Shown here piece after piece: positions 14,311 through 24,476 of a stretch of 64,000 nucleotides of DNA. The notes under the pieces were generated by a model. That model had not been told where the DNA came from, did not search any database, and saw nothing but the letters and a program-made list of their open reading frames with translations. The stretch is taken from assembly GCA_021229015.1 (NCBI GenBank), contig CM037787.1:33428871-33492870 (forward strand), written 5' to 3'. How positions within the stretch are numbered: the stretch's first letter is position 1; each line of letters starts with the position of its first letter. The position numbers were made by a program, and so were the translations under genes. Source of the stretch: Solen grandis (lineage: Eukaryota; Mollusca; Bivalvia; Adapedonta; Solenidae).

Positions 14311-14583
14311 CCGGTCCCGGTGGGCGTGTGATTAGAGCATCCGCCCCGAAATCAGATTGGGTTGGGTCTTTGGTTCGATCCCCGGTCACGATATACCAAA
14401 GTCATAAAATGTATTGGTATAGCTCACTTTCCTGGTGCTCAGCATATAGGGTACATCCAGGAATGGTTGGTAATGTAACTTAATACTGCAGTGCGGCAGA
14501 GCTTTGTCTGTCTTAATAGACATGCATAGTCTATAACTGAAATTCTGTCGGTGGAGTGTCAAACCCTATAAATAAACAAACAC
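14311..14583 (+). mobile_element. tRNA-derived SINE S1, full length
   Basis: The head has GGTGGGCGTGTGATTAGAGC (A box) and GGTTCGATCCCCGGTC (B box). The body runs through ATACCAAAGTCAT, GCTCAGCATATAGGGTA, ACTGCAGTGCGGCAG, CTGAAATTCTGTCGGTGG and AACCCTATAAATAAACAAACA. The clear B box makes it one of the better-preserved copies. Confidence 0.88.
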
Positions 14584-15947
14584 ACCTTAATATTGAAGTA
14601 TGAAATGGAGTTAAATATACACCGATATATAAAATACAATGTTTGTGTTAAAATCTAACCATTTACATTTCCGTAGCTCCAATATTTCGAGTTTTAGCTA
14701 GGTTACTTGCAATTCTGTGTTTTGGTAGCACACAATTCTGCATTGAAAACATTTCGGGGCTACTTTTAGACTCTTAAGTTCCCCTCCTTTTGAGAAATAG
14801 TTCAAAATTAAGTTTTCTGCCTTATCACTAAGTGCTTTTGGTTTTATGTTTATTTAAATACGACTGCATTTTTGAGGTCGAAACTGAATTGAAATGTGAA
14901 ATAAAGAAAGAAAGAAAAAAAGTAAATGCGCAAGTGAGTTAATCAATTCGGAGATATTTGAACCTTCGTTGGCTGGATTTCATCTTTTGAAATTATCTAT
15001 AAATACATGTATACAATTTCGTGCTGAAGAAACTGCCGATATGTTTTCTATGATAACGTTCATCACACAGTCTCTGTAAGGGAAGGTCGCGGGTTCAAAT
15101 CATTTTAATATTAAATGCTAATTTCAATTAACCTATATTAAATAAATCAATTCAAATAAAAAATATACAAGACATGGATAAAAAGAAGATGAGAGTGTGT
15201 TGTACGTTGTATATTTGCTTTCTTTTGTTTAAAATACACAGAGTTATGTATATTTTGTAAACTGTATGAAATGTAGAGAAAGAGAAGGAGGGCGTGGTGC
15301 TTATCTTATGCAGTCCATTTGATATTCGTTTTTACGAAAAACAAGAAATATCCTTAAAAAGATACTCGGCCGTCGTAACCAGCTTGATGATTAGTGTCTG
15401 AATGGTTTGACATGTAATAGATTTTGTTGTTGGTTTATTAGTTGTGTAATTCCTGTGTCAGTGCATTTCTTTGAAATATCACGGATCCAAATAATTTGTA
15501 CAATCTTTGTAGACACTTACAGCCTTAAAACATCTGCGCATTAGACTTCGTCTCGCGGGCTACAAAACGAAACCGGATGTTACATTTTTGTTGAATATAG
15601 GATCTGCCAGGGTCGAACAATCAATTCCGAAATCTATGTGTTTCCTATTTTTTAGCGTTCTACTCTTTCAGTTTACCTAAATATGGCGCAGTGTCTTACT
15701 GTTCGGGACATATCGTTTGAAGGAGAAAACACTTTTAAAACAAACAGAGATCTTAAGAACTCGTTTCCGCAACTCCTTCTATTTCTTTTGGTCAATTTTA
15801 CAATGACTATGTGGATTTTTTTAATGAAAAGCCTAATTTTAGTCTGCTTCTTTACTGTGAGTTTCACAGGAAGTCAGGGTGAAAATAAACGGCCGAAAAG
15901 ATACAAGATCATTAACAAGCAAAACAAAATGTTATAAACCTTTCTTG
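14584..15947. other. Non-coding, nothing firmly recognised
   Basis: There is an 84-codon ORF at 15683-15937 (MAQCLTVRDISFEGENTFKT...) beginning in a fair context (AAATATGGCG), with a hydrophobic middle. It has no recognisable family, splice context or neighbours and may be random; I do not call it a gene. Confidence 0.4.
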
Positions 15948-16147
15948 CTTGGCGCACAGAATATAAGGGTAGTTGCAGGACTGGTTTTGCCCGGTGTTAG
16001 GATTATCTGACTGGGTGTGGTATCATGTCACATGTCTACGGCGTGATACTGCAGTGTGACTATATTGTATATATTTTTCAAATAGACATTGTCTCAAAAT
16101 TAGTGAAATACTGTCGGTCGATAATTAACCCAACAAACAAATAAAAA
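15948..16147 (+). mobile_element. SINE S1, 5'-truncated
   Basis: It lacks the tRNA head. It starts in the body at CACAGAATATAAGGGTAGTT and continues GCAGGACTGGTT, GACTGGGTGTGGTATCATG, CTACGGCGTGATACTGCAG and GAAATACTGTCGGTCG to AACAAACAAATAAA. Truncation from the 5' end fits reverse transcription that did not reach the head. Confidence 0.85.
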
Positions 16148-16177
16148 AATAATAAAAATATTTAAAAATAAAGAAAA

Positions 16178-16458
16178 ACGGAATCGGGATATTGTGGGTT
16201 CGATCCTCGCCCGCGAAATACCAAATTCGTAGACAAATGGTACTGGTACTACGCCCTTGCATTGAGCTCAGCATATAAGGGTAGTTCCAGAACTGGTTGG
16301 CCCGATGTCAGGATAATGCGACTGAGTGTGATATCATGCGATAAGTCTACGGCGTGAGACTGCAGTGTAGCAGCACTATATCTGTCTCAAGCTGACATAG
16401 TCTTCAAATGTTTGAAATACTGTCGCTGGGGGTAAAACCCAGTGAATAAGCAAACATT
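16178..16458 (+). mobile_element. SINE S1, head partly lost
   Basis: It begins near the B box (GTGGGTTCGATCCTCGCCCG) and covers the whole body: AATGGTACTGGTACTACGCC, GCTCAGCATATAAGGGTAG, CCAGAACTGGTTGGCCCG, TGAAATACTGTCGCTGG and AACCCAGTGAATAAGCAAAC. It lies in direct orientation 30 bp after another S1 copy. Confidence 0.87.
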
Positions 16459-16689
16459 AACATTAAAAACACTGTTTTTTCAGCGCTATCGGCGCTTTGA
16501 TTTGAGAGCGACATCTGTTGATAGAATGAGGCGTAACACAATATGGTTTACATAATGCGTCGTTGCATTATGCTTGGTGCTTGGTGATATCCTTTATGGC
16601 ATGGTGCGTGCGGGTAAGCGTTAGTAAAATGATGGATAGATTGTTAGAAAATTGTTATCGAATATATTAGTACTTCAAGTTCTGCAATT

Positions 16690-16850
16690 ATGACGTACGA
16701 TTAGGGTCTTTATTGCCGACCAAGCATCATGCTCAGTAAAATTAGCATTATGCTGGGTCGGCAGATTGTTCAATTAGCATCATGCTCGCTCAACGAGCAG
16801 CATGCTCGATCAATGAGCATCATGCTTGTTCATGATTGTTCAATTATAGC
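16690..16850. repeat. Cluster of palindromic AGCATCATGCT-type words
   Basis: AGCATCATGCTC, AGCATTATGCT, GAGCAGCATGCTCGATC and GAGCATCATGCTTG follow each other at short spacing. Related words (ATGCTTGGTG) occur at 13848, 13880 and 16571. No host element is recognised. Confidence 0.6.
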
Positions 16851-17689
16851 CGAATAAATAGAATAATAATTTGTGGTGGCTTGTACTAGAATGTGTACCG
16901 ACACCTTTTGTATTGAATTATTTCACATTAGATCTAAGCTTTCAAAAAAAAGTAAAAAAAAAGAAGAAAGCGACCCACCGGGCAACTGATCGACCCATTT
17001 TTTCCCAGCTGTAACCAGAAACAAGACTATTTTTCACGCCTTATTTACAGAATGACCGGAGGGATGACGTCCAGTTGGTACCACATATTGATGAGTTGTG
17101 TAAATGTGTATATGTATGTATTGTAATGTTGTATTTCTTTTTTATCTTGTACATGTATTGTTACCATGTTATTGTTCTTTGTATTCATATTATGTGAATT
17201 GCCAATTGGATCTAGAGAGCCTGCAGTGCATATAAGATTTGAAGGAATATTAGAATTTAGCATTGAACATATGCTTATGATGCTATGATATGAATTATGT
17301 AAGTTCAGCAGTGAAATCACGTAAGTCTCAGATATTGTAGTTTGTCTATTTCCGGCTTGAAATCGTCATTCTTGTGGTATCCTGAAATATTTGTTATACA
17401 GAAATCAGAATAACACGAACAGAACTTACTTATGTAATATTAAATCTATCAAACGACTATAGTTGACTTTTTTAAATATGTACTGAGATGAACCCCGGCA
17501 GCGGGTAAAAATCCCTATATACTCTCAATATCAAATTTTCAAATTCTCCTTCTATCAAACAAAAAAATCCGAATTTAGTTTCATTGGTCATAAAAGTTGA
17601 TTCCTTGAAAAATGTGGTCTGCAAATTGTTGGCTAGTTTTCTTTAGAATTTGAATATGACTGTTGCTGAAGGTAAAAAAGGTTGAATAA
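16851..17689. other. Non-coding, nothing recognised
   Basis: AT-rich DNA with short low-complexity A/AG runs near 16945-16970 and no coding similarity in any frame. Confidence 0.45.
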
Positions 17690-17762
17690 AGTGACTCGAA
17701 TTGTTTTGATTAGGTTGATGGTACCATGGTGAGCGTTCTGTGGCCACCATGGCCCTCTTGAT
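17690..17762 (+). mobile_element. Helitron-like family A tail fragment
   Basis: GGTGAGCGTTCTGTGGCCACC followed by ATGGCCCTCTTGAT corresponds to the family A 3' end with a mutated hairpin loop (GTGGCCACCATGGCC). Only the last ~70 bp is recognisable. Confidence 0.6.
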
Positions 17763-18439
17763 TCATTGTCAAATATATTAAAGGCAAGGTAAGAAGCAGG
17801 AGTATAAGCTATCTTAAGTGATAGTTCTAGTTATCGCCAGTCCTTGACCAAGCGTTTGGCACACGTTTGCTAAACAAAAATCTCACATTACCGGAATGAT
17901 TAATACTTGTAAGGGTTTAGTCACGTTTAAATATCCATGTATGGTTATTTATAGAAATAACCTTGACATGGCGTTAACTTATGCAAACGTTTGCAAAACA
18001 GAAATCTCATATTATAAAATGATAAATATTTATACTTTTCAATGTGTCTCACTGCTTCAATACCTGCCAATACGAGGTTGAAATATTTAAGAATTGTAAG
18101 GTTAATATAACCCACACAATTTGATTTCATGCTCATGTACATTTCCAGTGCAGTTCAAATTATATATCTTAGGATAACGTCTAAATGAATTATGGATTAA
18201 TGAATATTACACTCATGATAGTAATTACCCAATCTTACAATAAAACAATTCTTTGGTAATAGTTCATCTGTAACAGTTTCTCTGTGGTCGTTATTGTTTA
18301 TAGTGATGTTGCTTCTATATTAAGCAACCAAACTCATCCAATTATTTTAAAAAATCTGTTAAACATAAATCCTAGTTGCACCATCAGTTCACTTTAGAAT
18401 ACATGACACTTCCAATTTTACTTTTTAGTCACTTAATTT

Positions 18440-18620
18440 AACAATGGTTATATACCAGTGCATGTCATACTGACATTCGTTGGTATGTATACTTGCTTGC
18501 CGCAATTCATTCAAATAATGATTACATATCAGTGCATGTCATACTGACATTCGTTGGTACAAACACATTCTTGTCGCAATTCACTGGAACAATGATTATA
18601 TATCAGTGGATATTCTTGGG
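18440..18620. repeat. Tandem repeat, ~74-bp unit, 2.5 copies
   Basis: TATNCCAGTGCATGTCATAC and TGACATTCGTTGGTA recur at 18451, 18525 and (partly) 18598, separated by 73-74 bp. The flanks 17763-18439 and 18621-20911 contain no recognised gene or repeat. Confidence 0.8.
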
Positions 18621-20911
18621 TACTAACCTGTTCTGTCTTTTTGATTGTTGGTCCTTGTTTGCAATTATGTTCATTTTAATCTTTTAATCGGCATGTATTT
18701 GTTCCCAACCCAGAGACACCCCCCGGAGATTACAACACTGCTTACATTGTAATGCATTGACAAATTGACAATGCACTGTACCTTCGCTGTGTATCAGTTA
18801 CGCGTAATCGTGGTTGTTTTCAGGTTTCATAGAATAAAATGCACGTATATCTTGATCCTATGGGCCATGAATGATTTCCTTTGTGAAGAAAAGTGTCATA
18901 TATGTCAAGGATAACTATGCTGTTAAGTGGAAAGGTACAACGTAATGGAAAATGAGGCGCTATATAATTCTCCCCAAAATAACTTGCTTCAATGCCTCAA
19001 CAGAATTTATTTTTTATGTATAAATGTCATTATTATGTTATAAACAGTTTCGAATCCTTACACAACGTCGATACGGAACGATTGAGTTACATAGCTATCA
19101 ATTGATAGATCGACAATATTGGTATAATCCTCGAGAAAAGGGCAAAAATAAGTTCATGTCGTTTCGTTTTCTCCCTATAACCTACGTCAATCTTTAAAAT
19201 CTCAATATAATAGAATGTAATGGCCAGGGATAGATCAACAAATTATGTCATATTTTAATTTACAAAAAATAATAATTTTCGAGATGCACTTGGGGTAACA
19301 AAAATTTCGTTTTTCTGCCATAACTCAAATGATTCAACCCCGATCTTCAATATCATTTGAAAAGTCATTCAAAGCGCTACAAATTATACCATAGTGTCTC
19401 GATAGAATATTTATAGTTTTGAGATATTTAAGGCCGAATATTCTTTTGGAACACTAATCCCTACTTGACCTGTTGGTAGGCTTCGTCCTATGAACTGGCA
19501 TTATTCGTCTTGGTACGCATTTGCAAGCGTATGCTTCGTCTTACACTCAGAATATTAGAGTCATCTAGAGTTGATTATCTTTTAGACAAGTGTTATCATA
19601 TTTGCAAATTAATTGTTTTTATACCTTTGCATTTCGTAAGAATCATTTTAAGAACTGCAATCAGTTGCCATTTATTAATAAATATGTAGATTTTCTAGAG
19701 GGAAATAATACAATAAACAATTAAATTCCATCTTATTCAATACTTCGGCAAAAGTCAATTGACGTCCCAGAAAAGGTGCCAAACGTAGCGTCATCTTTTG
19801 ACGTTGTTTTGTATTAAGTTGACATCGTTTATAACAATAACAATATGGCGACTATTCAAACGTCTATTTTGTAGAACTTGCTAACAATTCGAAATATTGA
19901 ACAAGAGAGAAACAAATTGTTATTTGCCATTTATATACAATTGTCTTGCACTTCTTATATTCTAGAAAGCAGAAAGTATTTGGCACTTTACACTTATTAA
20001 AGAAAATGTGACAATCTTATCTGCATGCAAACCCTATTGAGTATGTACTGTTTTTTATTAGGCCTTACCATTTCTTGATTGATTTTTGTGAAATTAGCAC
20101 AGCGATATACTTAAAACTTGAAAATAAAGTTTCATGATACGTAGTGTAGTATCTTATTTTTCCCCAGATCATGGAAAAATAAGATAATATCCTTTTCATT
20201 TTCAAATGTGGCACATTGGATTGACCGAAAATAGGGAACACATATTTTTCACAGATTATGTCGAACCTGAAAGATACATCATCAATAATAATGTTGTTGT
20301 CCTTGTCGTTGTATGCAATGGCGAATCAAGATATTGTAGTAAACTGTAGTTATGTATGTACTGTACACATCACAGTCAGTTTAAACCTCAAGACTTTATT
20401 GATGGTCTTATAGATGGTGAAGAACTACAAAAAGATACATAAAATACACTAAATACAATGTTCTCAGATACAAAATACAGTAAACAATGTACAAACAAAA
20501 TAGCTGTATATAAGCTTAGCAGGATCTATATTATGACTAGAATGTGTGAAAAAATTCTTACTTGCATAAAGAATAAATGTTATGGGCTAAGGGAGGTAAC
20601 CCCTACTGGAAAATACAAAGTTCAATCAGAGTTGCCTTTCTTAGTAAAATTAAATTTACTGAAAATGCAGTTTAAATTGACAGTGTTCAAACTCATTATT
20701 AGAATACAAGAATCCACTTTGATCAGTGATACCAGCACATATATATTAATTGCAGTAAGGTTTCAGTAATCACTAATGTAAAAACAACTTGGCAACACCT
20801 CACAGTCCAAATTAATATGCAGAATTACCCTTTTTAACAAGTAAACACAGTAGTAACTGTTACAAATTTGTATAAACAATTAATTCACTAGCAATAATTA
20901 TTGCCTTATCT

Positions 20912-21011
20912 NNNNNNNNNNNNNNNNNNNNNNNNNNNNNNNNNNNNNNNNNNNNNNNNNNNNNNNNNNNNNNNNNNNNNNNNNNNNNNNNNNNNNNNNN
21001 NNNNNNNNNNN
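20912..21011. other. Assembly gap (100 N)
   Basis: There are exactly 100 N, a size commonly used for gaps of unknown length. Real sequence of any length, including a WDFY3 5' exon, could be missing here. Confidence 0.99.
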
Positions 21012-21118
21012 TTGCTATACTTTTAGATGGTATATTTAACAATGTTGTTTTTTCCAAGCAGGCTGTAAAGGATCTGTGCTACTATATTGTATGATCAAAC
21101 AGAAGAGACCCTTGTTTA
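21012..21118 (+). repeat. Interspersed repeat G, 5' end lost at gap
   Basis: CTACTATATTGTATGATCAAACAGAAGAGACCC aligns (in pieces) with the copies at 22405, 59268 and 62178 that carry CAATATTGTATGATCA and CAGAGGAG. The left part is lost in the assembly gap. Confidence 0.55.
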
Positions 21119-21246
21119 TGTTAACATCATTGTGTCCTTTATAAAGATTGATCCATTATTTTAAGAATGGTAAAACTTGGGAATGTAATGGCCATTCAGT
21201 GGAAGCTGAAAATTGACCTTCTCTGAAAGTGACTGTTTTTCAGAGG

Positions 21247-21488
21247 TTAACCCTTTCCCTCATAGAGGAAACCATGAAAAGACCTATGCGAACAACATAA
21301 AACCAGATCAGCCTGCGAGTAACTCGCAGGCTGATCAGGTTTTATGCTGTTCGCTGCTCCTCAGTGGTCTGGAAATGAGGACTTTATAATTAAATTTGGT
21401 AAGGTTTAACTGTGGTTTTCTGCAGATCAGGCTTTATGTGGTACCTATTGAGTGCGTCAAAATGAGTCTATATGAGGGAAAGGGTTAA
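21247..21488 (+). mobile_element. piggyBac-type MITE, copy 1
   Basis: It is bounded by TTAA on both sides with terminal inverted repeats CCCTTTCCCTCATA. The interior contains a near-perfect hairpin (CAGATCAGCCTGCGAGTAAC / CTCGCAGGCTGATCAGG). At ~240 bp with no ORF it is non-autonomous. TTAA targets and CCC termini are typical of piggyBac-derived MITEs. Confidence 0.9.
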
Positions 21489-22195
21489 ATTCTCCATAAT
21501 TTCAGGTGGTCATTAATACAGGTTCGACTTAATGTTAACATCAACATCATTGGCTGAAAAATAAATGCATGTATACCAAATTAGCAATGGCATTGTACAC
21601 TTATAGTGTGTACTTATATAAGGATTATGTGTTATTAGTATGTGCACTGAGATGTTCATGAAGATTATAGAATAGTAATGGATCGTACAAGTCTACTGCT
21701 TTTTTTTTGCTTCAGTGATTTCTCGTTAAAATTGTTGAGATAATTTGCTTATTGTTTTAGTTTACGCAATAGCAGAGCAGCTGTAGATCTGAGATAATCA
21801 AATCAGGTCTAGATGCTTGTACATTTATTTCTGAATAAACACAGTTGAGGTAAAATATTGATTTTGGGGTTTCGTTAAACATGCAACACTTGGAAATCTG
21901 ACATTTCGAACATTTGCTATACTTTGATTATGACTTTAATCTTATATAATCGATCAAGTTTACCATGCTGATCATATACTTATGAATTTTATTCTTTTGG
22001 ATCCAGGAGGACTCCAAATAAGGCCAAGAAAATAAATACCAATGGATTTCTTGGTTTATATTATTTTCATGTTGGACAACTCCAAATAAAGCCATGGAAT
22101 TTTTCCTTTAATTTGCAGTCTGATCAGGGTAGATACTGGCTGCACTTGCTGATTTTTATTTTGTTTACATGCAGCAATTGACCATGATGGTTTTT
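21489..22195. other. Non-coding, nothing recognised
   Basis: AT-rich DNA with no coding similarity, microsatellite or foldback that I can see. Confidence 0.45.
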
Positions 22196-22322
22196 GTGTC
22201 ATCTGATGTATGCATAGGTGACACATAGGAATCACTTTTCCGTCGTCTGTTAGTCTGTCTGTCCGTTACTATTTCTGTCACATTTCAGCAGGTGACACAC
22301 ATGTTCCACAAAACATTCTTGT
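22196..22322 (+). mobile_element. Short Helitron-like element (family F)
   Basis: The head TGTCATCTGATGTATGCATA with GGTGACACATAGGAATCAC is followed by TTTTCCGTCGTCTGTTAGTC, a CTGTCTGTCCG run, and then the tail TTTCAGCAGGTGACACACATG and ATTCTTGTTGTC. Head and tail are complementary (TGTCA-C-TGCTG type). There is no tandem core, so it looks internally deleted. It is near-identical in layout to 43437-43566. Confidence 0.65.
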
Positions 22323-22404
22323 TGTCTAGAAGTAGTTGCATTATGAGGTAGAAGAGTTTGATTGCTTATTTGATGAAGGGCTGATTGTAATCCAAACATC
22401 AGGG

Positions 22405-22600
22405 TCATGCTTAAGCCTTTACCTCATGAATATTTATGTACAAATTTATGTCATTAATATTAACTCACTGGCCTTTAAATGGTATATGTAACAATGGATT
22501 TACCTTTGTTATGTAGACAGTGTAGAACTGTGTTACAATATTGTGTAAACAGAAGAGACCTTGATCAGACATCCTGGAAGGATCTGTTTGTCATTGTGTC
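22405..22600 (+). repeat. Interspersed repeat G
   Basis: It opens CTTTACCTCATGAATATTTATGTACAAA, continues through TTAACTCACTGGCC and GTAGACAGTGTAGAACTGTG, and ends in TACAATATTGTGTAAACAG with AGACCTTGATCAGACATCC. The same order of blocks occurs at 59268 and 62178 (+) and at 27336 and 45113 (minus). Confidence 0.7.
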
Positions 22601-23370
22601 AGAACACGTCTATATAAGAAATAGTGTCATGGATATCTGTCACTATTTTCTTTTTACTTCTATAATTTACCGGTTCTCACAATTTTGTTGATGAGATCTG
22701 GTCTTCTCATTCCAATATGGGGAAAAACAACTAGAAACACTGTCAAACAACATGTGCTACTTATTGTAAATTCTGCCTCAGAGGTAATGATCTTAAATTG
22801 ACTGTGATACGCCAGTAAGGCTCTCCCATTGTCCAGCTCTTAAACTTTCCCCACCCTTGCTGTGGTATTTATTGAAGCCAGAAATTGGAGTTAAGATTAC
22901 AATCTGTGATTAAGGGGTGCTGTTTTATGTTGAAGCAAGTGATAATCACATTAAAGCAAATTACTTTAGATGCCATTTCCATCAACTAGCTCAAATATCG
23001 AAGACTCATCAGAATTTACAAGACTATTTTGAAGTGTACATGTATAATGAAATCTAGGATGTCTGACAAGGAGAATTTCAGTTTTTCAAATTAATGTATT
23101 TCTCAGAGTTACATGTGCAACACTTGGATGTCTAGAGAATCGGGATTCTTCATTTATCTTTTAAGTATTTTAGATACCGACCCTAGAATGCAAATTTTCA
23201 AAGCAAATGTAACATAAAAACATATGAAAGGTGCATTTCTTTTTAAATGAAGGCTAAAAACAACTATTTCCATTGAAGCTGTTGAAATTTGTTTTCCATG
23301 GAAGAAGATATTGAGATTTCAGAAGTGAAAAAGAATTGAGTGGGAGTCTGGAGGTTGATGAATTAGTTTT

Positions 23371-23640
23371 TATGCCTCCCACATTGATAGATTGGGTGAA
23401 TATTGTTTTTGGTCTGCCTGTTTGTTTGTCCGTCTGTCACAAACTTTAACCCTGACCATAACACGGAAATTCCTTCTGCCTAGAGCGTCCATATAACTTC
23501 AGTGGTGCATGCACCTTGATGACCTTGACCTTCAAATGACCTTGACCCCCAAGGTCTAAGGCTCCCCCATTGTTATGGCATTCATTTGAACGTAGCACTT
23601 GTTTTTCTTCCACTTCAGGCCTGGGTTTTCTGTGCAAAAT
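23371..23640 (+). mobile_element. Helitron-like head and core fragment (family E type)
   Basis: TTTATGCCTCCCACATTGATAG, then GGTCTGCCTGTTTG and TCCGTCTGTCAC, form a decayed head plus microsatellite. The following TGATGACCTTGACCTTCAAA resembles a core monomer. No 3' tail is seen. The flanks 22601-23370 and 23641-24283 contain nothing recognised besides the splice acceptor of the first visible exon. Confidence 0.5.
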
Positions 23641-24283
23641 TTAAATGAAAAGTAATAATCCTTGTGCTGTACTTTCTGTAATGATATTAAGAAAGAAATG
23701 GATGAAAGTTGGTTCAAATTTACCTGTTGTAAAAACCTGGCTGGTTAATTAATGATGGATCAGTTTAGTGGGCTGGGTTGATATTCAGGTAACCCTGTCA
23801 GCCCCAGGGCAGTGACAGGTGTGCATGCTGATGCAAGTGGACTGTCAAGGATACAAATGTAATAGATTATGTTTACTGTTGCTTTGTTGTTGTTTTTTAA
23901 ATATGCATACCAAGAAATAATAGGTAATCACTTTATGCCATAGAAACCACTGAAAAATCATCAAATGTATTTTATTACGCCAGATGGCATTTGGATATAT
24001 GGTCTTTTAAGACAGATTAATTGCTTATAACAGGTGACTGCTAAGAGAGGTTTATATGTAAAGATGTAGGTTGGTTGTTTAATCCTTACCCACATTAGAG
24101 TAATTAACAAATTACTGATGCTCTAATATATAGGCAGATCAGCCTATGAGTATCTTGCAAGTCACTGTTGAGCTTTTGAAAAATGCTTTTCATTTTGATG
24201 CTATGGTATACAGTGGTAATGTAACATAGTGACATAGTTGAAGGGAGCTGCTAACAGGTGTTTCACTGTGTGTTATGCTGCAG

Positions 24284-24476
24284 GTGCTGGTTCGACTATG
24301 TAATCATCAGTCTCCTGCAGAGGAGCTGGCCCGCAAGGATGACCTAAGCCTTCTGTTCAGTGCCATCACCAGCTGGTGCCCAGCCCACAACATTATATGG
24401 AGGAAGAGTGCAGGGGAGGTGCTGGTTACCCTCTCTAGACATGGCCTCTCTAACTCTGTCACCAAATACATTCATG
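24284..24476 (+). CDS. WDFY3: WDFY3 exon 1 of window (193 nt)
   Basis: The acceptor is ctgcag/GTGCTGG and the donor ATG/gtaagt. The exon enters in phase 0 and leaves in phase 1. It reads VLVRLCNHQSPAEELARKDD and later SWCPAHNIIWRKSAGEVL, matching the family segment near residue 200 of the vertebrate protein, in the N-terminal armadillo-like region. Entering in phase 0 means at least one coding exon lies upstream, but none is recognisable in the preceding 24 kb. Confidence 0.95.

Noticed and set aside
14313..14393. Possible tRNA gene
   Set aside because: The A and B boxes are good, but the acceptor stem does not close and the conserved SINE body follows; it is a SINE head. The same applies to 1030-1113, 54467-54530 and 58489-58565.
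22479..22691. 70-codon ORF considered as a possible WDFY3 upstream exon
   Set aside because: It coincides with interspersed repeat G and does not resemble the WDFY3 N-terminal segment.
23446..23637. Minus-strand ORF rich in Gly/Lys
   Set aside because: It lies in a decayed Helitron-like element (repeated GACCTTGACC words).
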